This document shows positions 4,387-11,789 of a DNA stretch of 29,528 nucleotides, in pieces. Both the position numbers and the translations under genes were made by a program. The notes below the pieces were generated by a model that was not told the origin of the DNA, made no database searches, and worked only from the letters and a program-made list of their open reading frames with translations. This stretch comes from a virus, in IMG/VR virus record IMGVR_UViG_3300034198_013568, positions 1 to 29,528 of that record; one strand, given 5' to 3'. Numbering within the stretch: position 1 is the first letter of the stretch; every line of letters starts with the position of its first letter.

Positions 4387-4755
4387 GATTCTGTTTTTTA
4401 AATTGTCGATCTCGGAAGTGATTTCGATGTGCATACTTTAAAGCCCGACAAATTATCATGCAAGTATTATTTCACTTATTTATGAACTTTTTATTTATTT
4501 AATTTATCCAGCACTGGCGCGGGTTCAGGCTATACACTAGAGCGCGAGGCTTACAGCAAGCGGCAATTCGAGAGGTGAGAAGCTGGGGAGACTAGAGAGA
4601 GAGGGGCGCGCAAATGTCAACAAAAAAGATTTAAAAAAATAGTTGCTTTTTAAATAAAAAAAGTTTTAATAATTGCGCGGAAAAAAATGAAAATTTTAAG
4701 GGATTAGAATCGTGCGTTTAGCATGTGTTTTTTTCCGCAAAAAAATCTAATAAAG
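4387..4755. promoter_or_regulatory. Divergent intergenic region between leftward and late genes
   Basis: The leftward accessory genes and the rightward late operon diverge here, so promoters for both are expected, but I find no good consensus sigma-70 pair on either strand. The flanks (4450-4505 and 4618-4700) are very A+T-rich. The core (4508-4612) is G+C-rich with GCGCG at several places and a nearly pure purine run on the plus strand (4570-4606). A short hairpin GCTT-ACAGC-AAGC lies at about 4550. The position next to the small terminase fits a packaging or replication signal. Nothing here codes for protein. Confidence 0.45.
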
Positions 4756-5295
4756 ATGAAAGAAAAAAAGCTAACTAAGAAAGAAAAAAGCGTTTTAAAT
4801 AAAGCAGTTTTTGCAGCAACAAAAAGAAAAAAAGTTGTGCAAGAAATTGTGAAAGTTGAGCGAGAGATTGAGAGCAATTTGAAGAGATTGACGCAAGCAG
4901 AGATTTTAAATTTGAACGCTGATGAAGTGATTGAGATGATTAGACAAGCTAAGAGCTATGAAGAGATTCAAAAGAGATTTTGTGTTTGTGCTGATGCGTT
5001 GTTTAGATTCGTCGCTCAATCAGAGCATTCCCCGCGCGCACGCGAAGCACAAAGACAATCAGCGGAAACAATCGCAGAAAAAGCGGAAAATTCTTTATTG
5101 CAAATTCAAGCAGATGACACACAAGCAAGTGTTACTAGACAGAGAGAACTGGCTTCGCATTATCGCTGGCTTGCTGCAAAGAAAAACCCGGCAAAGTTTG
5201 GTGATTCAACAAAGATTAGTGCAGAAATAAAAGACACAAGTTCAAGCAAAGCGTGGCTCGAAGAGACTTTAGCGACTATCGACAAAAATAAATAA
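4756..5295 (+). CDS. terS: Terminase small subunit (TerS)-like
   Basis: The product has 179 residues from the ATG at 4756. A frame opening at 4723 adds 11 unlikely residues (MCFFPQKNLIK). The N-terminal part is very basic (KKLTKKEK); residues about 55-90 (QAEILNLNADEVIEMI, then YEEIQKRFCVCADALFRFVA) form a helical DNA-binding-like region. The C-terminal half is characteristic of phage small terminases: RAREAQRQSAETIAEKAENS, then RQRELASHYRWLAAKKNPAKFGD. It should recognise the packaging site and feed DNA to the large subunit encoded at 6763. The distance to TerL (about 1.5 kb of small genes) is larger than usual. Confidence 0.7.
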   Translation: MKEKKLTKKEKSVLNKAVFAATKRKKVVQEIVKVEREIESNLKRLTQAEILNLNADEVIEMIRQAKSYEEIQKRFCVCADALFRFVAQSEHSPRAREAQRQSAETIAEKAENSLLQIQADDTQASVTRQRELASHYRWLAAKKNPAKFGDSTKISAEIKDTSSSKAWLEETLATIDKNK

Positions 5296-5318
5296 TTTTA
5301 ACAAATTGGAGAAATGAA

Positions 5319-5540
5319 ATGGAAAAGATAACAAAAGAAGAATTTTTAAGAAGACTCAACAGCGCAGAAGCGGCGGGAATAGTTTTAAACAATGAACGCA
5401 AAGATGAGAAACTTTTGCAGAATATCAAAGAAATTTTGATAGGTGATTTTTATCAGAAAGAAGGCTTTGAGTGTGTAGTAGTAAGCATCGACGGAAATTA
5501 CGTTGAGATAAATTGCAACGAAATCAGAACAAATAACTAA
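5319..5540 (+). CDS. Small acidic protein, function unknown
   Basis: The product has 73 residues; GGAG 7 bases before the ATG is a good ribosome-binding site. Residues 1-50 are predicted helical and charged (EKITKEEFLRRLNSAEAAGI), and the end is beta-like (GFECVVVSIDGNYVEINCNE). It lies between the small terminase and a 200-base intergenic gap. No family is recognised. Confidence 0.55.
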   Translation: MEKITKEEFLRRLNSAEAAGIVLNNERKDEKLLQNIKEILIGDFYQKEGFECVVVSIDGNYVEINCNEIRTNN

Positions 5541-5740
5541 ATAAAATTTCGCTTAAAAGCGAGGCGAACGCATACAGCAGTAGCCTAACGCAGCTAGCGT
5601 TTCTACTCCCCCCACCCCCTCATTTTTCAGGAATGTTGTCAAGTAAAATCTTTTGTTTTTCTTTTGTCAAGAACTATTTTCGCTTGATTGCTAAAACTTA
5701 AAGAATTAACTTCGAAGCACAAAAACAAAATGAGGAAATT
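5541..5740. other. Intergenic gap with hairpins and a pyrimidine run
   Basis: This 200-base gap interrupts an otherwise tightly packed operon. It holds a hairpin TCGCT-TAAA-AGCGA right after the upstream stop, a second hairpin AACGC-AGCTA-GCGTT near 5588, and a C-rich run (CTCCCCCCACCCCCTC) at 5606-5621. AGCGAGGCGAACGC near 5560 loosely recalls the G+C core of the other gap at 4508-4612. Plausible roles are a terminator or attenuator, a promoter for the following genes, or part of the packaging site. Confidence 0.4.
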
Positions 5741-5968
5741 ATGATCGACATTAAAAGAATCGAAGCAGATCCCGCCGCTTTTGATGAAGCGATGAAAGCG
5801 CGGGGATTGACTGATTACGAACATAGTAGCGCATATCTGCTTGCACTTTATGAAATACAAAAACTAGATGCTCAAATCGAAGAGCTAGAAAACTCAGTCA
5901 AAAAAATAGACGCAAAACTTTTTCACAAACTAAAACAAGCAAGCGAAATCTATGACATTCAATGTTGA
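5741..5968 (+). CDS. Seryl-tRNA synthetase N-terminal-arm-like small protein
   Basis: The product has 75 residues and follows a strong GAGGAAATT ribosome-binding site. Residues 1-23 (MIDIKRIEADPAAFDEAMKA and RGL) closely follow the start of bacterial seryl-tRNA synthetase, typically M-x-D-I-x-x-I-R-x-N-P-x-A-x-D-x-A-L-x-x-R-G. The rest (YLLALYEIQKLDAQIEELEN SVKKIDAKL) resembles the first helix of the antiparallel coiled-coil arm that grips the long variable arm of tRNA-Ser. The catalytic domain is absent. It might bind a class II tRNA or tRNA-like RNA, or be a coiled coil of unrelated use. It overlaps the next gene by 17 bases. Confidence 0.5.
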   Translation: MIDIKRIEADPAAFDEAMKARGLTDYEHSSAYLLALYEIQKLDAQIEELENSVKKIDAKLFHKLKQASEIYDIQC

Positions 5969-6077
5969 TATTGACGAAAGAAATTTCGTAGATATTAAAA
6001 AACTTTTAGAAATTATTCAAATGGCTGAAAAATTGGGTCACACTAAATTTCATTTAGTCAGTATTAATCCGAAATGA
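5952..6077 (+). CDS. Small protein, 41 residues, translationally coupled
   Basis: This short frame starts at ATG 5952 inside the end of the SerRS-arm-like gene and reads MTFNVDIDERNFVDIKKLLE, ending FHLVSINPK. Its stop overlaps the next ATG as ATGA (6074-6077), which with the upstream overlap supports real, coupled translation. It is predicted as a short beta strand, one amphipathic helix and another strand. No family is recognised. Confidence 0.55.
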   Translation: MTFNVDIDERNFVDIKKLLEIIQMAEKLGHTKFHLVSINPK

Positions 6078-6280
6078 AACACAACAGCAAAGCATTAAAA
6101 AAACTAAACGTAACAAGCTACGTAATGAATCTCGAAAACTTGCCGAACGATTTTCAAATTATCAGATTTACAGATGATAAAAAATTTGCAGTAATTGAAG
6201 AGCGAGAAGATTTTAAAAGACTGGTTAAAGTTGAGATGCTGCAAGAAATGCTTTGTAATAAAGAATTAATCAAAAGCTAA
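6074..6280 (+). CDS. Small unknown protein, 68 residues
   Basis: The start overlaps the preceding stop (ATGA). The sequence has a basic N-terminus (MKHNSKALKKLNV), a central mixed region (NLENLPNDFQIIRFTDD) and a helical C-terminus (VEMLQEMLCNKELI). No recognised domain. It is part of the run of small genes between the two terminase subunits. Confidence 0.55.
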   Translation: MKHNSKALKKLNVTSYVMNLENLPNDFQIIRFTDDKKFAVIEEREDFKRLVKVEMLQEMLCNKELIKS

Positions 6281-6284
6281 TGGA

Positions 6285-6512
6285 ATGAAACACGACGAAG
6301 CAGATGATGCAACTTTTAAAGACTTGCAACATCAAGAAACAATGATTGAAAGATTGAGAAACTTAACAAAAATCAAAGGCAGGGATTGGTGCAATCTTTC
6401 AGCGCGAGAGAAAGAAGAATTGAATAGATTCGTCTTAAGCTTGTCTGATCATGAGATTGAAAAGCAAGCTTGGCTTGAAGGCTGGCGCGGCTACGGATTG
6501 GGCGGTAAATGA
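6285..6512 (+). CDS. Small acidic protein, function unknown
   Basis: The product has 75 residues, four bases after the preceding stop. It is mostly helical and charged (DEADDATFKDLQHQETMIER, then LSAREKEELNRFVLSLSDHE) and ends EGWRGYGLGGK. No recognised domain. The glycine/tryptophan-rich tail is unusual for so small a protein. Confidence 0.55.
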   Translation: MKHDEADDATFKDLQHQETMIERLRNLTKIKGRDWCNLSAREKEELNRFVLSLSDHEIEKQAWLEGWRGYGLGGK

Positions 6513-6547
6513 AACTAATAAAAATAAATAACAATTGAGGAAATAAA

Positions 6548-6766
6548 ATGAAGACGATTAACCCTGATCTAGTGCATTGTTACAATATCAACGATATAGT
6601 TTCTTATAAAGCGCATAAAACTGAAAAAGTTGGCAAAATTGAAAAGCTTACCCATCGCAGTATTGCTCTTTCGAACTTAAAAGCTCCATGCTATATAATT
6701 GACAATCATAATTTTCCGGTGGAGCAAAGAGACATAATCGGATTGCATAAAGAATTGTTGAAATGA
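6548..6766 (+). CDS. Small beta-rich protein upstream of TerL
   Basis: The product has 72 residues after a strong GAGGAAATAAA ribosome-binding site; its stop overlaps the TerL start (ATGA). The pattern DIVSYKAHKTEKVGKIEKL then SIALSNLKAPCYIIDN looks like a small beta-barrel (SH3-like) fold. It might be a terminase accessory protein because it is coupled to TerL, but no family is recognised. Confidence 0.55.
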   Translation: MKTINPDLVHCYNINDIVSYKAHKTEKVGKIEKLTHRSIALSNLKAPCYIIDNHNFPVEQRDIIGLHKELLK

Positions 6767-8289
6767 AGCATAGCCCTGAAGCATTAGATCAATTTAAAAA
6801 GAATCTAGCTTCAAAAGAGTGGCGATTGTCTAACTTGTATTACTGCAAAGACGAAAACGGTAGAGAGTTTCAATTCAAACCCAACGCTTGTCAGCTTAAA
6901 CTAGTAAACGAAACGCATCCGTTGAACATTGTCTTGAAAGCCCGACAGCTCGGCATCACAACTTACTACTGCATAAACTTTCTCGATGACTGCCTTTTTA
7001 ATAGCAACATCACAGCCGTTCTGATTGGTGACGACTTAGAAGACGCAAAGAAGCTACTACGAGACAAGGCCAAATATGCTTACGAACGCTTACCCGCAGA
7101 AATTAGAGAACTACGAAAACTAATCTCAGACTCAACAGAAATCATGCGCTTTAGTAACGGATCAAGTTACGCAGTCACAACATCAGCACGGTCGGGCACT
7201 GTCCAACGCTTACACATTACAGAATTTGGCAAGATTTGCAGAAAGTCACCAGACAAGGCCGAGGAAATCATCTCTGGATCTTTAAACACGGTACACATCG
7301 GCCAGCAAATCGTGATCGAATCAACGGCACAAGGCGCAAGCGGCGAGTTTTTTAATCTATGCACGGTTGCAATGAGAAAGCAAAGACTCGGAGAAGAACT
7401 TAGCGCGATGGATTGGAAGTTTCATTTTCTTGGTTGGCAAGAAGATAGGAAATACCAACTGGCTGGAGAGCTAAACCTAAACCAACTCCAGCATGATTAT
7501 TTTCACGAGCTAGACAAGATCGGCATTAAACTAACTAACGCGCAAAAACTTTGGTACGTTAAAAAAGAAGAGACACAAGGCGACTTAATGAAGCAAGAAT
7601 TTCCTTGCACGCCCGAAGAAGCATTTCAAAAAGCAATCATCGGCGCGTACTGGTCAAAAGAACTAATCGCAGCGGAAAAAGATAGAAGAATTGGAAGGAT
7701 CGGAGTGGATGGATCTTTACCCGTTCATACTGCTTGGGATTTAGGAATTAATGACACGACCTGCATTTGGTTCTTCCAGAAAAGGGGCTTTGATTTTACA
7801 CTGATTGACTTCTACGAAATGAGCGAGGAACCACTGCCGCACTATTTCAAGATAATCAAAGAGAAGAATTACTTCTACGGTAAACACTTCGCCCCTCATG
7901 ATATTGCCAAGCGCTCTTACTACGACGGGAAAGATGGCGTGGAAGTGGCAAGAAGCTTAGGCTATCAATTTGAAAAGATTGAAAGGCCGCAAAACAAAAT
8001 GGACTCAATCAATGAAGCCCGCTTAATCTTGCCACGTTGTTGGTTTGATGCTCGTAAATGTGAACAAGGTTTGACTCGATTAAGAGAATACAAGAAGGCA
8101 TGGAATGACAAACTCGGTTGCTTTCATGATCGACCAGTGCATGACATTAACTCCAACGGTGCAGACGCTTTCCAAACATTTGCTTTGGCCGCTTCTAGGC
8201 TTGAAACTTTTGACGATAGCCGCGAATATGTTAACGAATACGAATATGAAAATTATGTTGGAAATAGGAACTCAATCACGGGGTATTAA
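6763..8289 (+). CDS. terL: Terminase large subunit (packaging ATPase and nuclease)
   Basis: The product has 508 residues, normal for the family. The ATPase domain shows the Walker A-like KARQLGITT (residues 59-67), Walker B RLHITEF (149-155) with catalytic E154, and a coupling motif STAQGASG (187-194). The nuclease domain shows AWDLGINDTT (324-333) with D326, a central FAPHDIAK (377-383) and NGADAF (465-470) with D468, the expected acidic metal-binding residues. It drives DNA into the prohead through the portal and cuts it. It is coupled to the preceding gene by ATGA. Its last codons lie in a 29-bp sequence repeated 287 bases downstream. Confidence 0.95.
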   Translation: MKHSPEALDQFKKNLASKEWRLSNLYYCKDENGREFQFKPNACQLKLVNETHPLNIVLKARQLGITTYYCINFLDDCLFNSNITAVLIGDDLEDAKKLLRDKAKYAYERLPAEIRELRKLISDSTEIMRFSNGSSYAVTTSARSGTVQRLHITEFGKICRKSPDKAEEIISGSLNTVHIGQQIVIESTAQGASGEFFNLCTVAMRKQRLGEELSAMDWKFHFLGWQEDRKYQLAGELNLNQLQHDYFHELDKIGIKLTNAQKLWYVKKEETQGDLMKQEFPCTPEEAFQKAIIGAYWSKELIAAEKDRRIGRIGVDGSLPVHTAWDLGINDTTCIWFFQKRGFDFTLIDFYEMSEEPLPHYFKIIKEKNYFYGKHFAPHDIAKRSYYDGKDGVEVARSLGYQFEKIERPQNKMDSINEARLILPRCWFDARKCEQGLTRLREYKKAWNDKLGCFHDRPVHDINSNGADAFQTFALAASRLETFDDSREYVNEYEYENYVGNRNSITGY

Positions 8290-8290
8290 A
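8262..8290 (+). repeat. Direct repeat, copy 1 (end of terL)
   Basis: This 29-bp sequence matches 8549-8577 at 27 of 29 positions (core AACTCAATCACGGG then TATTAAA). It covers the last codons and stop of TerL. The two copies bracket the 8290-8595 gene. Confidence 0.85.
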
Positions 8291-8595
8291 TGAAAGGAAT
8301 TGAAACGCAATTTTGTCCACCATCGATCGACGGCGTAAAAGCATTGGGGGCTGACGTAAAAAAAGCTCTCTGGATTTCATTTGCCGACAACGGAACGCCT
8401 CATGATTTTGATAACAAAGTTTTTATGGATGCTAGAGAAGCTTTAGCAGCTTATCGTAAATTTAAAAAAATTACAAAATACAAACTTCAAATTTCTAAAG
8501 TTTGGGCTTTCTACCAATTGGGAAGACTAACTTGGCTTCCTATGTCAAAAATAGAAACTCAATCACGGGATATTAAAAAACAATGCTTTCAATAA
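8290..8595 (+). CDS. Unknown protein bracketed by direct repeats
   Basis: The product has 101 residues; its ATG follows the TerL stop directly, so it relies on coupling. Segments FCPPSIDGVKALGADVKKAL, VFMDAREALAAYRKFKKI and YKLQISKVWAFYQLGRLTW suggest an alpha/beta domain. The last 15 residues (SKIETQSRDIKKQCF) are encoded by the second repeat copy and overlap the next gene in another frame, so the natural C-terminus may have been altered by recombination. No family is recognised. Confidence 0.5.
   Translation: MKGIETQFCPPSIDGVKALGADVKKALWISFADNGTPHDFDNKVFMDAREALAAYRKFKKITKYKLQISKVWAFYQLGRLTWLPMSKIETQSRDIKKQCFQ
8549..8577 (+). repeat. Direct repeat, copy 2
   Basis: It matches 8262-8290 with two differences. 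It is followed after five bases by the ATG of the 8583 gene, as though the TerL end had originally stood directly before that gene. The shift of 287 bases is not a multiple of three, so the copy is read in a different frame. Confidence 0.85.
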
Positions 8596-8846
8596 AAAAA
8601 AATTTATTAAAATTCCGACATAAATGTAATTATGAGGACGATAAAGATTATGTCGAATATTATTTTGATTTAGATTGCGTCCCAATTATGGAGTTGCATG
8701 TCTCCGAGAAAGGTTATACTATTATCATGACTGGAAATAATAGGTATTTTGATTTTTTTCCGCCAGAAGGCAGAAATGACGCTGAGATTGAAATAATTAC
8801 AAAACATTTAAAAAGAAATAAAATGCCATGGAAACCTTTAAAGTAA
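8583..8846 (+). CDS. Small unknown protein, 87 residues
   Basis: It overlaps the preceding gene by 13 bases. The sequence is beta-rich (YVEYYFDLDCVPIMELHVSE, then GYTIIMTGNNRYFDFFPPEG) followed by a basic helix (EIEIITKHLKRNK). It could be a small DNA- or protein-binding beta sheet; no family is recognised. The overlap of its end with the next start supports expression. Confidence 0.5.
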   Translation: MLSIKKNLLKFRHKCNYEDDKDYVEYYFDLDCVPIMELHVSEKGYTIIMTGNNRYFDFFPPEGRNDAEIEIITKHLKRNKMPWKPLK

Positions 8847-9109
8847 GTGCAAAAACTTTACACATTCCGGGAAGCGCGTTTCCGGAAAACGCGTTAGTTG
8901 GTGAAGAACTTTTTGTTTTTTATTTTAATGGAATAACTACTTTAGAAAAAACAAAAGAACTAGTAACGCATGTGCCACGTTTTGATGAAAATTATTTTTC
9001 AAAATATGAGATTACTGAACATTTAGAAGGAATCGAATTAAACACAAAAAACAAATTAAACGGCAAGGAAATTACATACTTTTTTCTTACAGACAAAAAA
9101 AACACTTGA
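8828..9109 (+). CDS. Small unknown protein, 93 residues
   Basis: It overlaps the preceding gene by 19 bases. Segments FKVSAKTLHIPGSAFPENAL, ELFVFYFNGITTLEKTKELV and GKEITYFFLTDKK indicate a mixed beta/alpha domain. No family is recognised. It is the last small gene before the portal. Confidence 0.5.
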   Translation: METFKVSAKTLHIPGSAFPENALVGEELFVFYFNGITTLEKTKELVTHVPRFDENYFSKYEITEHLEGIELNTKNKLNGKEITYFFLTDKKNT

Positions 9110-9158
9110 CAAACAAATCCAACTAAGAAATAAAGACCGCAAAACCAAGTTAAGGCAC

Positions 9159-9173
9159 TGAGGAAATAAGCTG
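9159..9173 (+). promoter_or_regulatory. Ribosome-binding site indicating a CTG start for the portal
   Basis: The string TGAGGAAATAAG followed by CTG repeats the context used at other starts here (GAGGAAATAAAATG before 6548, GAGGAAATAAATATG before 13166). The CTG at 9171 is in frame with the portal, and no stop lies between it and the TTG at 9213, which itself has no ribosome-binding site. Confidence 0.55.
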
Positions 9174-11471
9174 AAACGGACGTTAGCAAAAACAAAAACG
9201 CTAGACCTCCCCTTGCCCAAAAAGATTATAGTTACTCCGAAAGCAAAAAAATCAAAGAAGATCACATTCGAGACGATTCTTGCTACCGATAATTTGGCAA
9301 CGGTTCTTGATGAAATACAAACCTCTCGCGTTACTTCGCAAGTGATGGAGCGTTACAACACAGATTTGCAGTCGCGTTCACAAAAGCAATACCAGCTTAA
9401 AGAAATCATCAAACTAGTACTAGCAACAAACGAAAAGAGATCATTCCCATTTGAAGGGGCAAGCAATGTTATCTTTCCGCTTATTGCTACCGCTTGCACA
9501 GAGTTTGGTGCTAAATGTTACCCTGAAATTTTCAAAGACGGCTACATTGTCAAAGCTAAGGTGATTGGCAATGATGACGGCCAGATCATGAAAGATCCCG
9601 AAGGCAACGAAATGGTTGATGAGAATGGCAACCCCGCAATATTAGACGGCACAAATCTTTTGGCCATTGAAAACCAAGGAGCTAAGCTAAAACGTGGCGA
9701 AAGAGTTGCTACAGTAATAAATTACCAGCTCAACGAAGAAATGGAAAACTACGAGCCAGACATGGACGCTTTGTTTCATGCTTTGCCTGCAATTGGCACG
9801 TTGTTTAAAAAGGTTTACTACCATCCCGAAACTAAGTCCCCTTGTAGTGAATTAGTTTATCCTGACAAGCTGATTATTAATGATTTTGCCTCTTGCTTAG
9901 AAAAAACTCCAATTACTCACATCATTGAGAAATATCCACAAGATGTAATCATGATGATTCGTCGTGGTGATTACGTTGATTTTAATTTTGATCCTGAGTC
10001 GATGGATTCAACCACTGCACAAGGTGGACTTGACGACACTGATGACCAAAAAAACGGAGATTCTGCACAAGCGGGACTTTATCAATTTTTAGAGCAACAT
10101 TGTTGGCTAGATTTAGACGAAGATCACTTTTTAGAGCCTTACATTGCAACTATTCACCAAGCAAGCGGCACTTTAGTTAGTCTAGTAAAGCGTTTTGACG
10201 AGATTGACGTTGTAAGAAACAAAAAAGGCGAATTACAAGAAATTAAATCACAAAACTTTTTTGTGAAATACATCTTTTTGCCTTCTCCTGACGGTTCTTT
10301 TTACGGAATTGGACTTGGTCACTTACTATTTAACATTAATTCCTCTGTTAATAGCTCGATTAACCAATTAATTGACGCAGGAACCCTACAAAATACTGGT
10401 GGTGGATTTATTGGCAAGAATTTAAAGATGGCGGGTGGCATGAAGCCTTTCCGCCTTGCTGAATGGAAAATGGTTGATTCTTTTGGTGGAAATATTCGCG
10501 ATTCAATTGTTCCGCTTCCAGCTCCAGACCCTTCGCAAACTCTATTCACCCTACTTTCTTACTTAGTAGAATCCGGCAAAGCTCTTGGCTCTTTCCGTGA
10601 TGTGTTGAGCGGTGAGGGTGCCGCTAATATGGCCGCCACTACTTACATGGGAATGGCTGAAAACAACATGAAGCAATTTAAATCAGTTTTTAAGCGGATT
10701 TATTCTTCAATGAAGCAAGAGTTTAAGAAAATTTACCAAATAAACGGTGAATATTTAGACCAAAAGAAATATGCCGAGATTTTGGACATGACATTGATGG
10801 AAGTGCCTAATGTTAAAGAGGATTTTAGCAAAGGTGGGTATGATATTGTGCCTGTTGCTGACGTTGAGACTATTAATTCAGCCCAAAAATATGCTAAAGC
10901 TCAATTTTTGATGAGTTTTGTTGGTTCTCCAAATGTAGATCAGGTTTTAAACCTTAAAAAGATTTTTGAAATTACAGGTATCCCAGACATTGATAAATTA
11001 GTAATTCCAGCTCCTCAAATGAGCAATCCGCTTCTTGAAATTGAACAACTCAAGCAACAAGGAGTAATGCAAAAATTGCAAGCGGAGCAGCAATTAAAAA
11101 TTGCGGAAATGACCGCCTCAAATGAGTTACTTAAAGCACAAATTTCTAAAATTGAAGCTGAAACTAACGCCGTTCAGACTCAATCAATGGTTAATTTAGC
11201 TACTGCTGGCAAAATTGCTAAAGATACAGAATTAGCAGAAAGCAAAGAGCAATTAGACGTGCTAGATAATCAAATTGACGCAATGGCTAAACAGCAAGAA
11301 ATCAAAGACCGCCAAGCAGAAAGGGAGTTCCAAACTAAAATGAAATCCGCTGAATTCTTGCACGATGCAATGAAAGAAAACGAATACATAAAAATTGAGC
11401 ATAGAAAGCTCAATCAAAAAGAACAACAGGCTCAGTCCCAACAATCAAAAAAAATTAAAGGAGACGTGTAG
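9171..11471 (+). CDS. Portal protein, P22-like
   Basis: From the CTG at 9171 the product has 766 residues (752 from the TTG at 9213). It resembles the large P22-type portals: the N-terminal region includes KRSFPFEGASNVIFPLIATA, with clip and wing regions after it. There is an acidic linker near the centre (STTAQGGLDDTDDQKNGD), then SFFGI-like FYGIGLGHLLFNINSSVNS, and a C-terminal helical barrel rich in Q, K, A and E (from about LKQQGVMQKLQAEQQLKIAE to the end). Twelve subunits form the DNA channel at one capsid vertex, bound by TerL during packaging and by the adaptor afterwards. Its position between TerL and the scaffold is typical. Confidence 0.85.
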   Translation: MKRTLAKTKTLDLPLPKKIIVTPKAKKSKKITFETILATDNLATVLDEIQTSRVTSQVMERYNTDLQSRSQKQYQLKEIIKLVLATNEKRSFPFEGASNVIFPLIATACTEFGAKCYPEIFKDGYIVKAKVIGNDDGQIMKDPEGNEMVDENGNPAILDGTNLLAIENQGAKLKRGERVATVINYQLNEEMENYEPDMDALFHALPAIGTLFKKVYYHPETKSPCSELVYPDKLIINDFASCLEKTPITHIIEKYPQDVIMMIRRGDYVDFNFDPESMDSTTAQGGLDDTDDQKNGDSAQAGLYQFLEQHCWLDLDEDHFLEPYIATIHQASGTLVSLVKRFDEIDVVRNKKGELQEIKSQNFFVKYIFLPSPDGSFYGIGLGHLLFNINSSVNSSINQLIDAGTLQNTGGGFIGKNLKMAGGMKPFRLAEWKMVDSFGGNIRDSIVPLPAPDPSQTLFTLLSYLVESGKALGSFRDVLSGEGAANMAATTYMGMAENNMKQFKSVFKRIYSSMKQEFKKIYQINGEYLDQKKYAEILDMTLMEVPNVKEDFSKGGYDIVPVADVETINSAQKYAKAQFLMSFVGSPNVDQVLNLKKIFEITGIPDIDKLVIPAPQMSNPLLEIEQLKQQGVMQKLQAEQQLKIAEMTASNELLKAQISKIEAETNAVQTQSMVNLATAGKIAKDTELAESKEQLDVLDNQIDAMAKQQEIKDRQAEREFQTKMKSAEFLHDAMKENEYIKIEHRKLNQKEQQAQSQQSKKIKGDV

Positions 11472-11510
11472 CCTGTTTGTACCCCCAATATCAACAATTT
11501 GAGTAAAATT

Positions 11511-11789
11511 ATGAGTCAGAAATTAGAAATGGAAGAATTAAAGGAATGGATCGTGCATCCAACTACTTTAAAGTTTAGACAAATTATCCGTAAAACCCGC
11601 GAACGTCTTTTAGAAGACATGAGTGAAAATTATAGCAATAGAGATTTAACTCTTGCTGGATTTGGAGGCTGCGAAGCACTTCAAAGAATCTCAGATAATA
11701 TTAGCGAAGGATCTAAAGAGGATAATCTTAAAAACTTACTAGAAATCTTTCATTTTAACGCTGACAAAGGGGTACAAAATGAAAAATAA
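11511..11789 (+). CDS. Small unknown protein, 92 residues
   Basis: I prefer the ATG at 11511, which follows GAGTAAAATT as at the scaffold gene, over a TTG 12 bases earlier. The product is helical: MEELKEWIVHPTTLKFRQII, then KTRERLLEDMSENYSNRDL, a glycine turn AGFGG and CEALQRISDNISEG. The WIVHPTTLKF start is common among small phage proteins found beside portal or capsid genes. Its role is unknown. It overlaps the GroES gene by 11 bases. Confidence 0.55.
   Translation: MSQKLEMEELKEWIVHPTTLKFRQIIRKTRERLLEDMSENYSNRDLTLAGFGGCEALQRISDNISEGSKEDNLKNLLEIFHFNADKGVQNEK

Noticed and set aside
8290-8577. Insertion sequence flanked by target-site duplication
   Set aside because: The bracketed segment has no transposase and no terminal inverted repeats, and a 29-bp duplication is too long for typical insertion. 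Recombination is the simpler explanation.
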